Shown: one piece after another, positions 19,785 through 32,164 of the stretch
How the letters are laid out: each line of letters begins with the position of its first letter
Numbering within the stretch: the stretch's first letter is position 1
Source: Crambe crambe
Lineage: Eukaryota > Porifera > Demospongiae > Poecilosclerida > Crambeidae
DNA length: 64,000 nt
Direction: 5' to 3'
NCBI GenBank assembly: GCA_963924555.1
Contig: OZ004584.1
Coordinates: 6,633,001 to 6,697,000 of the forward strand
Program-made: the position numbers and the translations under genes
The notes under the pieces: generated by a model
The model's input: only the letters and a program-made list of their open reading frames with translations
Databases searched by the model: none
What the model was told of the DNA's origin: nothing

Positions 19785-22700
19785 CTACATCAATTCTGAA
19801 TATTTTTTTGATAAAGTACATGCCAACTCATGCTCCTCTATATGACATAAAGCAGCAGTGATTTCTTTGAAGGGAGCTCTTCTCTTGAAGAAGTACTCCA
19901 AGGTATCCTTCAAACATGCCTCATCGGTTTCATTGTTAGTGTAAATTTCATCCTCAAGATCCTCATCAATTCCTATCTTTAGTGCGAATTCACTCCACTT
20001 TCCAGCAATGGAATATAGATCATGAAATAAATCTTCTGCAGTCACGGGTGGCTTTACTAAAGGTGTGAAGAAAGTTAACAGATATACCTAATATTAGTTT
20101 TCAGCCACTCCCTACTGAATCCAGTAACCTTGTAGCTAAATTTTGGTGCTAAGATAGTTAAATCATTGAACACATGACTGAATTCTCTGTTATTCACTGT
20201 AATGAAAACATGGGATTCTACTGCTTTGCAATCTTGGTACGTAGCTATAATAAGGAGTGCTTGGGAAAAGGTATATACAAGTTATTAAAATCCTGCTAAA
20301 GTTTATAAATAGCTAGGTATTCTTAATAATCATGAAACCTAAAACTTTGAAACTGAAACTATTGATTTTAGTTCTACTTGAAGCAAAAATAATAGCTAAT
20401 TGGATACCAATAATTACATCTCTAAAACTTATTTTTGCTCCCAATTGTATATACAGTAGTTATAAGGTCCTATAACACACCTGCTGGTTTTGGTTGTGCT
20501 TTCATCTCCTCTTTTTCCTTTGGTATTAATTTTCCTGTGAATGGGACTATGTCTGAATAAATGACATCGTTCACTATTATGACACCAGCACTTGAATTAG
20601 GATCACTGGTATCTAACTGAGCATACTTGACCTGCAAAATTTAAAAGGATAGAGAGGTAGTTAATTTTAGCTAATAAGGACTTAAGGACACTTTATTTGT
20701 GGGTACTAGATTCGTATGGCAGTTTATGGTTTTTGTTTGTTGTCGTTTTATTGTTGTTGTTATTTTTTGTAAATTATATTATTGTGAAATTTTTGACTTG
20801 CAAGGTACTAAAGTTGATGCCTCTCAAAATCCCTAGATATTAAGTACCTCTCTTTCATCTGACATTGGTTTCTTATTTGGTAATAGTGCACTAGAAAATC
20901 TGACGTTCCCTACTTCATTATCAGCAGTTGAAGTTGATTCAGGATCATCAACTGGAGTGGATAAATCCTGCAAAGAAGAAAATTATCTAATAGCTACTCC
21001 CATAATTTTTTATGATATCATACCTCATTACTGCGGACTTTGATGAATTGTTCTTGAACAGAAGAATCAGGACTATAACATGACGTTGTAGAACTTCTTT
21101 TCAAAGTGAGCACTGACTCTTCTAGAGCCTGGTAAGGTGAAAATAATGTGCAGTCAAAAACTGAAGAGGGCTAGGGCTAGGGCTGTATATATGTATAAGA
21201 TAAGTCTTGCACCTTTCCCTTGCAATCCAGTGGAGGGTGCACTGGTTTTAGCAATGAGTATGTACCATCAATTGCCGCTGTGGGAAAATCTTGTGAGTGG
21301 TGCTGAAAATGACCATAATTAGATATTAAAATAATTATCATCAAAATACTTAGTTACTTCGATGGTTGAATATGCTATATTTGGGGAAGAAGTAGGTCCC
21401 ACTAAAGAGTATTGTGTTGGCTCGCTCAGTCTAGGATTACTGCACAAATTCTACAAGGAAAAAAAAAAGAAATAAGCAATCAATCATCAAACAAAATACA
21501 ACATGAATTACCGCTTTTTTCATTTCTTTCCTGTGATGTGAGTAGTAGTAGTAAAGTATGAATACCAACATCACTATCACAATACTCATTACAACAGCTA
21601 TAATGAATAGAAAAAAAAACATCTTCATCTATGCTAGCTAGCTAGCTAATGATTGCTACTGTTTATCTGTAAGCCATACTTATTCCAACAGGAACTGCAA
21701 TTGCTACCACATCAAGAGAGTTGGTATACTCAGTACTGCTTGTTCCTACCATTACTGTATAATAGAATGTGTTATTAATACCATTATAGCTGTAGGAATA
21801 AACCTGCATGAAGTTAACATGTACAAAGTACAGTGCAGTAAAACAATAACAATGCAGACATTGCAATGCTTGCCCCATCAAATTGTTTACATCACTAGCT
21901 ATGAGTTGCACTTTCACTAGCAATTAAGTCCCTACTCACTTTCAGTTGTGTATGTTTTCATTATTGGGAGATACACCACTGTAAAATTACTTGAAAAGTT
22001 TTTGTACTTCGTTTCAACATGAAGAACATAGTTTACAAATAAGTATGAAATGTTGGGACAATTGCCTGAACTCATGGTAGGAATCTCATTATTGAGAACG
22101 AGATGTTCAATCCTGTTCAATGCATCAGTGAGATGTGCAGGAGAGCTGCAATGTGTACTACCATCTTCATACTGTATATGAACAGTCTGATTTTCAAAGC
22201 AGCTTGAAATCTGTGAGAGAAATCACACACACATTCATTTTGGCCACTTTATATCTTTTAGCTCCCCACAAAAATGAGTGGTCCAAACGTTATTGTTTTA
22301 ATTTAATCTATAATGGTCGCTTTACACATTAGTTGAAAACATGATTATTGAAATGGTGATCAATTTATACTAGTTACATAACATACAGCCATCATCAATC
22401 CAGAATCAGATAAGTGTACATCTGGATCATGAAGTCCAATGAAATGATCTACATCGATAGTTGTGATGAAATTTATTGCTAACTTAGTTACAAACTAACC
22501 ATCATGAAACATTACATCTATTGGATCACTGGGAGCTCCTCGACCAACTACATTGATTGCTGTGATTATGAACTGATACTCCAGCACTGATTCAAGGACT
22601 GAGTTGCTGGTCAATAAAGTGTATTGAGGAGCTACAATGGAGCATCGTCCAAGGTGGTGAAGTGGAGTCCTCTCTCCCTCGGATACATTGTACACCTCCA

Positions 22701-23202
22701 CACAGAATGTCATGTCTGGGTCAGTGTTAGTGATGTCCAGGGAGAAGGGAGGTTGCCAAGTCAGGGTGATAGAGGAACAGTTAATGGAAACATTCACTTC
22801 TTTCACTTCATCAAGCAGTCCTATAAGTATCAAAAGTTTAATAATGACTAAGTAATGAGATAATAATTGCTACTTTCCTTGTATCTGGACAAAGAACACT
22901 TCACCATAAAGTGTGGGAGGACTGAAATTAACAAAATTATATATTCCACATTGAACTACCGAGTTATGAAATGTTTCAGAACAGTTCAGATGTAGCATTT
23001 GATTTTCAAGTGTTGTGGTAATTCCAGATTTGCCATCATTAATGCCTGTTGAGACGTTGTTAATTGTCCATGTAATTGTGTAATCACCTATAGGTTTAAA
23101 CTGACAATTGAATTCAGCCACTTGATGTAGACCACAAATCACTTGTGATGACATGGAATCTTCTGTAGCTAACAATAATAATATCACTACCTTTATTATC
23201 AT
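19785..23202 (-). CDS. R6: Ig-FN3 receptor with multi-ITIM tail and Death domain
   Basis: Exons: leader plus Ig 22878-23202, FN3 22500-22820, linker 22387-22448, D3 21940-22210, membrane about 21680-21754 and 21512-21628, tail 21358-21450, 21213-21302, 21024-21128, 20848-20967, 20481-20631, Death 19785-20056. The leader is M-I-I-K-V-V-I-L-L-L-L-A. The tail carries T-Q-Y-S-L-V, I-A-Y-S-T-I, G-T-Y-S-L-L, V-K-Y-A-Q-L and V-I-Y-S-D-I; the second, fourth and fifth fit the ITIM consensus. The last about 85 residues match a Death domain (K-W-S-E-F-A-L-K-I-G-I near its start). The FN3 belongs to the R1-R5 type, while D3 is diverged. The phase between the two membrane exons does not fit, so a small exon is missed or that junction is damaged. 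The Ig donor is CAAG|GAAAGT. Confidence 0.72.
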
Positions 23203-23949
23203 AGTGAATTAGTTACTGTAGGCAATTTGCTTTTTACCGAATTAGTGCTTTAATAGACTCTGGGCAATCTATTTTTGTTCACGCCCGGCGCGTGCAATAA
23301 CATTTAATTCTAAATAGAGAGCATGCATAGCTAGCTAGCTGCTCGCGCTCATGCCATAGATAGTATATTACCGCCCCGGGATTGGAAACGGTAGCATAGG
23401 CTAATTGAAAATTCCGCGGGCACTCCGTGTTATGGTTTGCGACCAAGAAACTTACCTAGTTACGTGGGTAGCAACGGGCTGCAGCAGTCCGCTAGGAGGC
23501 GTGTGGCTGCTCTTTCACAGGGAAACTGCAAGCGGCGGTTAGTATTTATAATTTGCATCCACAATTTCAATTATTCCTACTAGTATAATGGCTAAATTCC
23601 ACACTTTAGCGATATAGAAAACTAGAAGAAAATTTGTCGGGGGAATGGTAGTCTTCATAACTTAGGTTTGTGCTTATTATCTAGTTTTGTGAGTAGAGTC
23701 ATCCTTCTTTTATAGAATGAGTGGCATTAGATGCATGTTACTGCATTAATGGTGAAAATATAAACCAATTACTTAGAGCACTCATGGGAGGAAGGAAGCA
23801 TCGGCTATGTACAAGAAAGTAATGGTCATGTAACCTCCACTGCTGCACTCCATTCCAGATATCCTGGTCACTCCACAGTTCATGCCAGTATTAAATGATC
23901 AATAGTGTCAATATCATTTATAGATTGCAACATGACCCTAAAAATTGTT

Positions 23950-25651
23950 CCGGTGTCGCAGTGAATTTTGTCCCCCCTTAATAGTGTCCCCCCGGACAAT
24001 ATTCACTAGCGAATAATGTCCCCCCGGACAATTTTCACCAGTGAATAATGTCCCCTTCGGTGAATAATGTCCCCCTGTCTCACGGAAGATCGATAACGAC
24101 GATAGTCTTGCATGTGCACGCGTGCAACACTCTTCGGTCGAGATGGAGGACTATGAATTTATATAGAGTCTACATTTGGTCCGGAAAGCTTGAAATTATA
24201 TATGGAAGTGAAGAAGAAAGTTGAATGTTATTGTTAACACATAATTATGGTGTGTAGTTGGTAGCTATGCATTATATCCAAATTCAGGGGGGGGGGGGGG
24301 GGGGAAGTCACTGAAGTGCAAAAAGTAAAACATATTCGTAGACTCACAATGAAGCCAAAACCAGTATACTATGCATAATACCAATGATGTTATTTTCCCC
24401 CCTCTCCAGATGAAACCAAATCATTAAAATGTCTCTAGCTGCTTGAGATGCTAGGAGGTGGACACAAGATTGGCATGCAAAAGCTACGGGGGAAACAAGG
24501 TAATAATCATCTTGGGGTATAAAATATATCTTTACATGCATTCTCATATTGACCTGACATAAGAAGATGAACAGAAGTGCCAAGGAGTACAGAGAACACA
24601 ACGACACTGGATAAAAGAGTTTAGTTTATATGCATCTGATCATTTTATTTGCTGGAGAATGGCTAACAGATGCTGTCATTAACTGTGCCCAAATTCTAGT
24701 ACCCTCATATTGGTGGATTTCAGGAGACATCTCTTGGTGAAGTACTAAATTGAAAGGGGAGAATTCATACAGATTTTGAATGTATCCGAAAATCATTGGA
24801 TCACTATTTCAAACATTGGTTGCACACTTAATCACATCAATGTGTTTAATAGTATCCCTCATTTGCATGTATCATCAAGAGCTAAGGAACAAATTTGTGC
24901 TCTGATGCTTGGGAGCTCACTCTGAACTTTCCTAATGTTCAATTTCAGAAAGGAGGTAGTGATTGTTATTTATTCCATTTGCAGCCATCTCTTTGCACTG
25001 GATTCCGATTTGATCAAGCTGACCTACAGTACAATCAAACTCTTCACATTAATTGCATTGAAAAGAAATATAGCTAGCACTCAATTTCCCTGCATATTTT
25101 TTAAAAAGTCAAAAGTCAAATTACCAGCAGAAAATTTCACTTAATTGTCTCTGCAGACAGCCAGAAGGAGGAAGTATGGTACAATGTGATAAGTGTGATG
25201 AATGGTTTCACAATCAATGAATGAATGTGTCAAACTATATACCAATAGTGTGAAGTGGCTCTGCCCAAAATGCAAGTAACAATCACAGCTGTCATGGATA
25301 CTCTATATAATGTTCCAATTATCATGAATCAATCAGCTTATACTTATAGTTGAGCGCTTATGGTAGTGCATTATAGCATGAAGGGACCCAACCATACTTA
25401 GCTACAATCCTTAGAAAAAATAGCTGAACTATGGGATCCAGGAACTAATTTTTTTGAGGGGAGACAAAATATACTGAGTTGGAAAATGTCCCAGGAGGAC
25501 ATTATTCACTGAGGGGGGACATTATTCACCGGTGAAAATTGTCCAGGGGGACATTATTCACTAGTGAATATTGTCCGGGGGGACATTATTCACCGGTGAT
25601 TTTTGTCCGGGGGACATTTCATAGGGGGGACTAAATACACTATGACACCGG
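23950..25651. mobile_element. Nested transposon with repetitive inverted termini
   Basis: Inverted termini of about 150 bp start CCGGTGTC and contain several copies of a motif alternating GTCCCCC, GGACAAT and TTCAC(T/C)AGTGAATA. The left arm is 23950-24085 and the right arm 25485-25651. Between them lie a dead Ulp1/PHD gene, a poly-G run (24287-24304) and unassigned AT-rich sequence. Confidence 0.8.
24660..25285 (+). pseudogene. Ulp1-like (C48) cysteine protease and PHD-finger gene, dead
   Basis: Blocks in changing forward frames give W-L-T-D-A-V-I-N-C-A-Q (about 24660), N-H-W-I-T-I-S-N-I-G with the expected catalytic His (about 24794), and Q-K-G-G-S-D-C with the catalytic Cys (about 24950). 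A PHD-like Cys/His run follows: M-V-Q-C-D-K-C-D-E-W-F-H-N (about 25177). This order is known from Ulp1-plus-PHD proteins carried by animal transposons. Frameshifts and stops, including one right after the W-F-H-N-Q of the PHD, make it a pseudogene. It lies inside the GTCCCCC-ended element and was probably its cargo or a former element protein. Confidence 0.65.
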
Positions 25652-26159
25652 CATTCCAGCTCCTGTGTCTCTCTAGTAACTGTGCCGGATTGATTCCAGC
25701 AAAATTGTGTTGGTAACTCTGATGACTGCATCTTGGCATTGAAGTTCATTGACAATTTTGATGGTATAATATTATATTATTAGCAACTCTGCATCAATTT
25801 TTGTGATCACTTACTTGTGCATGCAAATCTATCTGAGCCAGAAAGTATAATTATTATATTGTGTAGTATAATTATTGTGTAGTAGCCTCCTCGACTGATG
25901 AATAAGGAGAGGAAGAAGAGTCCATCACATCACTAGTAGCATGCACTGTATGTATTGCACATTATCACTGCATGTTCTGTAATAATGATTAGATTTAAGC
26001 GCGCGCGCGTTGACTTCATAACACGGATTGCCCGTGGAATTGGTTCCGTTTCCAATCCCGGGGCGGTAATATACTATCTATGCTCATGCGTAGTTAGTCT
26101 CGTCCCCAGACCCCGCCCTCTAAGGAGCGGGGTAGTTGGCATTGACTTTCTCTTGATCC

Positions 26160-27100
26160 TGTTTCCAGGACGTTTGAAGTAATGATGGCTTCAAGATATA
26201 ACATTATAAGTTTCATCTTCAAAGTCTCTAACTGATTTGTTTGCAAATTCACTCCATTGGGAACAAGATCTTCAGTAACATTTGCAGCAGTGAAAGGCTG
26301 GTTTTATCACTATATTCAAACCCCTTCCCCTTCATTAAGAGTATCCCTTCTTAACCACAATTAAATCTTACTTCTTTTGTTTCTATAGCAATGTACTAGC
26401 TAGCTACAATTGCTCTGTGGTGGCATATCAAGTTTAAAATTTGAGGGAACTAGCTCAGTAAGTTATGTCTGTGTATCACCTTTTCAATCCCAAAAACGAT
26501 TGGAGATGAACACGAGAGGTTTCTCTATAGATGAATCAATCATCATGAGTAGGAGCTATACCTCACTACTCAAAGAATATTGCTGGGTGAATTAAGCTTG
26601 TGGTTACAGGTACGGGGTCATCTTGAGTATGCATGCACACTCTGCAAGCTAAATAAAAGCATATTATCCATTCCCAAAATAGCTAGCTATATAAAAAAGC
26701 AACCATGAATGTACACAATAATAATTGTTTCAACAAGATATTTCATGAAGCTTATTCAATCTCCAAGTCAAAACTCTTTCAGTATTGTAACAGTAACAAA
26801 AACATGTTTCACCAACACATTTTGGAAAAATAGTTAGCTCCAAGTTACTTGTCACTGGGTCAGGTGGATCATGGGACTATTTTGACTTTAATATGCTCCC
26901 TATGCAAGGTGTAGAGAAATTGACGATATCTCATGAAGAATAGCTATGACTCAGATCTTAGAGCTACAGTGACTAGGGCCTATAGATCACCAGTTCACCA
27001 CCAACAACAATAGCAGCACACAGCAACAACAATAACAAATGAAAGATAAAGGCCATCTTTACAGTTACAGTATGCAGATTATTTGATACTAGTTTATTTT
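26160..27100 (-). pseudogene. Class B receptor debris (Death and tail exons)
   Basis: About 26165-26310 matches, with deletions, the Death exon of R8 (35750-35930). About 26420-26640 matches the R8 tail exons (36190-36470), with frames lost. About 26745-26950 resembles 34995-35100. Related debris lies at 50570-51330 and 56325-56830. No open product remains. Confidence 0.65.
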
Positions 27101-27531
27101 TCAGTATATGTAGCTATGCCACTGCAAAGAAAATAATTATCGTAGAGCATAATCATGCATGTTTTATGCATGTGTGGCTATTATTTCAGGACTTGATCAA
27201 AATGATCATTTGGGTTCCCAGAAAATAGCCATGCATGCATGCATATATAACCAACTCTGTATTTATGATCAATAATTGTCCCAAATAGTAGCTATTGCTA
27301 GATAATATTAGCTACTGCAAGCATTGGTGTTGACTGAGTGCTGTTTGTATAGCTCTTTCTCCCATCCTGAAAGCAAATCATAGCAGTTACGTACATAGTT
27401 TATCTAAGGATATTTCAAAGTGCAGTGAAAGCATCTACATTCAATTTTTCCACACAGCCATTAAATTTTAGTTTTGATTATAAATAACAGTATATCAGTC
27501 AGCTTTTGTATGCATGTAAGCAGTGTCATTG

Positions 27532-30500
27532 TTAATCACATGAAAAATATTTTCTTGATAAATAATTAGCCACTTCGTATTCTTCCATGTTTTTCAATGC
27601 ATCAGTGATATCAGCCAAATTATGAGAGTTAATGGTGAAAAATAATTCGACTGTGGCTTCCAAGCATGCTTCATTAGTGTCATCTTTGGAGAATTTAGGA
27701 ATATTACCTGCAACAATTCCTAATTTAGTGGCAAACTCCCTCCACTTGCGAGCAATTGGTGAAAGATCATTCAACAGGTTAACAACAGAAATTCTTGCAC
27801 TTTTTTGATCCATTTCTGTGAAAATCAATAGCTAGTTACACTCTAGCTTCATTCAGCACAGCCATTATAACCAACCTGGTTTTAGTTGAATAATTGATGT
27901 TGTGTTCTCCTCCAATGGAATCATGAATACATCATTGGGTGTGGTTATTTCAATTGGAGTTGAAAGAGTGATCTCCCCAATGTCTTCATAGGGATGATCA
28001 GGCTAGAAGTACAGAGAATAATAATTAGCCAGCTCTCTAGCTTGTAGCTACCTCATCATTTTTGATCACAGCATATGCACTATTCTGATGTGTATTTATC
28101 TCAGTAGCTGCTGGTGCAGGTAGATCATGCTGACTGGCTGGAAATTCAGTAGACCTCTGTTATAGGAGTATCAGGCAACAACATTAATGACAACAAAAAC
28201 TGCATAGATTCAACCCATTAGCTACCTTTCCTTTCCTCTTGTAATGGAACCAAAGGCAGAAACATAATGATGCACTTGATAGCAGCAGAATAACAACTGT
28301 GATGCTCAATACTGCAACATTCATTATTAAGATAATACTTAAAGTGTAGCTCCAACTGTGTATGTTACCTATCATTGTTGTAATTATAGCATCTGTATTA
28401 GAAGGAATACTAGTAGAAGAGTCTATAATAATAATAAAAAATTTATAGTTATATAGCTAACTTGTTTGTGAGATCACCATATGAGTAGATCTGTAACTAT
28501 TTACAATCTGTCACAATAAGATACAGTTCCACTTTCAGTTTTCATATAAATAGTGTAATTGTTTACAGATGCATCAAGACATCTGCTGCAGTTTTAGATA
28601 CTCGTGCCATTTAAAATGAGGAAAATGTTGCTGATTCAAATCAGGGGATAGCTACTTGTACTGCACTGAGCAGCTGCATGCCTAGCCCTATAGCTATAGG
28701 TGCCATGCATCATTATGATGGGCTGAGACACCACCACAATTTGGGGGGATGGGAGCTGACAATTACAACACATTGATTTTATCCATGGTCTTAATTGGGA
28801 GCTAGCTAGTTAATATTTCCTAAATTTCATAGCTATAGCACACAATATGAGGACTAGCAGAAAGATTAGGGATTTTACCTGAAGTTGAAGTTGATGTAAT
28901 GATTGCAGAGCTAATGCTAATGCTAGTTGGTTCAAGTTGAGTCATATTTTCACATTTTTCAGTTGGGATAATGAAGAGGTGATTGGACACAACCTCATTA
29001 TCCATATATTCGATGTATATGGTATAATTTGTGGATGAAAAAAGACAACCACAGTTGTCACTGTGGAACTCAAATCCAGTGACATTCATGTCATTTAGTG
29101 AGCAGCAGCAGCAATTTGTTTCATTGTGATGTGCTTTGATATGTACAGTGACTCCTGAGGCCAGTGAGTAGGGAGAGATCTCCTGTGCATGCATTGATCA
29201 GAAAATAATAGGGTTATAGCTATCTATTACTAGGGCAATGATCAACATTCAGTTGACAGCAAGCGAGCAAGCAAACGATTTTCATTTGCTGTTGAGTATC
29301 TGTAGCAATGTGCAGCATTTGACAGTGAGCAATTAAAGTAGCTGATAGGCTTCAGTGCTTGATATTGCTAAGAGTCATGTAGCTATGTGGTGGCAGGCAG
29401 CTGCATACATGCTTCCTCAAAGCACTTAGATAAGCCTAGTGCCTACAAGCCGCTTAGATAAGCCTCTTGTGCCTGCTGCCCAAAAGGCTGTAGAAATGTT
29501 GAGCTGATAGTTCATTTGTGCTTTGCTGTTGTGTTATGTAGCTAAGTGGCAGGCAGCTGCATGCATAGAAAGCTAAATACTTACCACAAAGCACTTAGAT
29601 ATGTTTAGCGCCTACAATCCACTTAGATAAGCCTAGCCCTACTATCCACCATGCTATAATTATACAAAGCGATGTAGAAATCAATCAAGCAAATACAACT
29701 GGAGCATGCGCATAAATGCACGCGCAGGGGCGCTACTATTGCACGACACGTACGTACGTACGTACGTACGTACGCCTGGGGCATTTTGGAGTGTAGACAT
29801 AGATCTAGATATATATATATTTAAAATTTCAATGAGTCATGACCTGAGAGTCAGCTCACTCGCTTCGCTCGCTCGCTGCAATTATTAGCTATAGCTCAGT
29901 TAATTGTAATTGCGTAAAGGGATGCAAAATTATAGCAACTAGCTATAAGTTGCTTTCAGTTGGCTATAGCTACAAAGTAGGACTATTTTTAAATAACATG
30001 GCCTCTGTATAGCTACATACGATTCATTATGCTGCAAAAAAAAAAAAAGAACCAATTTCATCTGAGTTACAGTTTGCAACAACTGTGACTGCATGTTATT
30101 CTAAATTCTCTTCTATAATAATAATATAGCAATACCTTACAATAGGAACACAGTTCCCCCCCCCCCCCCCCCCCCCCCCCCCCCAGTAATAGCTACTAGA
30201 ACATCAATAGCTACTTCCAGCTAAATGGAATCAATATACTATTATTAAACAGCTGATTATTATTGCATGGTTATGTTAATTTTGACATTATATGTACAAT
30301 GTATTAGAGATTTTGTTTAAAACTTACTGGTAATAGATTTACTTCAATATGAGACTTGCAAATCTTGACTGTTGCATTGAGAAGAAAACCTTAATACATG
30401 TAGCACATATACATATAGACATAGCTAATATAAAATACACCAGTGGTTCACATTGGCCTATTATTGCATGCAATGCGCTACCTTGCCCCTTAAAAATAAC

Positions 30501-31274
30501 TTACAAGGAAGAAGTGTTGCATTTATGGGTGCACTAGGAGCTCCTAGACCAACTACATTCATTGCTGTAACAATGAACTGATACTGATTGAGGTCACTGA
30601 TAATCATGGAGTATATGTACTCAGGATTGATATTCATAGTGTACTGATGTGCATCAGTGCTATGATCAGCAGAATCATTAAGTTGAATAGTTCTTCCCCC
30701 TGTGATTTCATATACATCCACACAGAATGTCATGTCTGGGTCAGTGTTAGTGATATCCAGGGAGAAAGGAGGTTGCCAAGTCAGGGTGATGGACCAGGGG
30801 GTACAGTTGATGGAGACCTCTAGGTCTTTAACACTCTCTAGTAATCCTGCATGGGATGATCCTATAATAACATGATTTACTAGCTAAACTTGTATACTTT
30901 CCTTGTATGCGAAGAGTATGTAGATTACCGAAAGCAGGAGGTTCAGTCAAGGAGAGAAGACTAACTCTAACACACTGAACTAGTGAGTTATTCAGTGAAG
31001 TACTGCAGTCTAGGAATAGCAAAGGAAGTCTTGATGATAAATTTGACCTGGCTCCTTCAACACTGATAGAGGAGACATTGTTGATTTTCCATTCAAAGCC
31101 ATAAAGTCCTCTAGGGTTCCCTGGTGGTGTTGGTGCTAAGAGACATCTGAATTCAATTGTTTGATTCAGGCCACAGACAACCTCATCACTCGAGAATGAG
31201 GTAGTTCGTCCTACGAGCTGAATAACTGCTGTAGCTAAAATGATGCTAAACTTCTTGCTGCTACTTATTGACAT
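27532..31274 (-). CDS. R7: Ig-FN3 receptor with ITIM and Death domain
   Basis: Exons: leader plus Ig 30902-31274, FN3 30505-30846, linker 30328-30389, D3 28879-29182, membrane 28369-28422 and 28226-28311, tyrosine exon 28052-28156, tail 27876-28002, Death 27532-27815. They total 1737 nt, 578 residues, in frame. The leader is F-S-I-I-L-A-T-A-V-I-Q-L and the ATG at 31274 is preferred to 31304. The Ig is E-V-V-C-G-L-N-Q-T-I-E-F-R-C. D3 has a C-C-C-C-S run. The membrane helix is V-L-S-I-T-V-V-I-L-L-L-S-S-A. The tail has S-A-Y-A-V-I (ITIM consensus) and H-P-Y-E-D-I. The C-terminal about 80 residues are Death-like (K-W-R-E-F-A-T-K-L-G-I). The Ig donor is CAAG|GAAAGT. Almost identical to R12. Confidence 0.82.
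28505..28690 (-). pseudogene. Relic of a class A-type D3 exon inside R7
   Basis: Between the R7 membrane exons and its working D3 exon lies a decayed D3 of the R1-R5 type, with traces of V-N-N-Y-T-I-Y and the C-S-R-C region but stops and lost splice sites. The same relic sits in R12 at about 58275-58455. It suggests D3 was replaced, with the older exon left behind. Confidence 0.65.
29370..29645. repeat. Interspersed repeat in R7 intron
   Basis: Two tandem-like copies of a block with GGCAGGCAGCTGCAT, AAGCACTTAGATAAGCC and GTAGAAATGTTGAGCTGATAG. The R12 intron has the same (59135-59402), and a reverse-oriented single copy lies at 54505-54650. No coding content was seen, so it is a small non-autonomous repeat. 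Confidence 0.6.
29747..29775. repeat. (ACGT)n microsatellite
   Basis: A run of CGTA repeats in the R7 intron. The R12 copy near 59510-59532 is shorter by one unit or so. Confidence 0.85.
30156..30184. repeat. Poly-C tract
   Basis: A pure C run of about 29 bases. The duplicate at about 59926-59935 is much shorter and interrupted by T, making this a good length marker between the copies. Confidence 0.9.
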
Positions 31275-31594
31275 TGTTAAAAATGAACCATAGCTACTGC
31301 GCATGTGCTAAGAGTATTATTTCTCTGATGATCTGTAGCTAGAGTCTGAGTTTCTTTGCCCACAACCGAACTTTTTTGGTACTTGTTCTTGAATGATTAA
31401 GTTCTATTCATCTGTATCTAATCATGGCATGCAGTATCAATAACCAGTTGACTTACTGTCATTTTGGATAACTTCCCTTGCAGAGCAAATTAATATAAAC
31501 ATTATTTATTCAAGTTCAAATAATTATGGAAATAACTGAGTCAGGATATTGTACACACAAGTTTTAATAATTTAATTATTGTGCTGATGGTTTA

Positions 31595-31700
31595 TGTTTC
31601 ACAGTACTTTCTATCTAAATAGCTAATTTGCCACCCCAAATTCTTCCACACTATGTCAGCCAAGCTCCGAGAACGAAGTAAAATTCATAAGAATAGCTAA
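31595..31700 (-). pseudogene. Death-exon fragment upstream of R7
   Basis: Resembles the 3' end of the R9 Death exon (39785-39890), including F-T-V-L-S-like bases and the C-C-A-A-G-C-T-C-(C/T)-G-A-G stretch, but is not open. A copy lies at 61335-61435. It marks a lost class B gene between R7 and R8. Confidence 0.55.
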
Positions 31701-32164
31701 TTTCTGTCATACCTGTAATGAACCGTGGATGAACTGCATGGGCTATATGATAACATGCACTCTATTATGTATCCATGATAGTGTTTATAAAAAAGGGAAT
31801 TTTGAATACTTGAACGTGAAAGTTACTACAGGAGGTAAGCAAGTCCTTTACCTCTTCAAAGAGGGGGTAAAGTCACATACAATTTAATATGGCAATTCGT
31901 TCAAGACAATATTATCAAAGAAATATATGGGCATATGATCCTATATTTGTATGCATGTAGCTACATTTTATATATGCTCAAAATTTCAACATATATATGT
32001 TCCTCAAAAGACAAGAAATATATATGGGCAAAATTTCAACATACTCAACAGACAAGAAATATAATGGGCAAATTTTATATTATTACTCAAAAGAATATAA
32101 TATTATGGGCAAATTTCAATATATATTCATTACTCAAAAATATTATATGTATGATAATTATTTG

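Larger units (their letters stand above)
23347..26089. mobile_element. Outer DNA transposon with 8-bp target duplication
   Basis: Inverted ends of about 36 bp (ATAGATAGTATATTACCG followed by CCCCGGGATTGGAAACGG) occur at about 23356-23391 and 26046-26081. The octamer GCTCATGC flanks both sides (23347-23354 and 26082-26089). An 8-bp duplication fits hAT-like elements, but the end sequence is not diagnostic and no hAT transposase was seen. The interior is mainly another element (23950-25651). Confidence 0.8.
26590..31887. repeat. Segmental duplication, left copy, part 1
   Basis: This interval is collinear and nearly identical with about 56325-61625 (R7 versus R12, introns and flanks included). 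The match resumes at 34717 after the 31889-34716 transposon and continues to about 37020, equivalent to 64000. Differences seen are mostly in homopolymer and (ACGT)n lengths and a few bases. Confidence 0.85.

Noticed and set aside
23960-24090. CRISPR-like array of GTCCCCC repeats
   Set aside because: The repeats are palindromic sub-units of transposon termini, irregularly spaced and mirrored at 25485-25651. The genome is eukaryotic.
26101-26180. GC-rich forward frame near 26.1 kb as a gene start
   Set aside because: It spans the edge of the outer transposon and a Death-exon relic, with no continuity.
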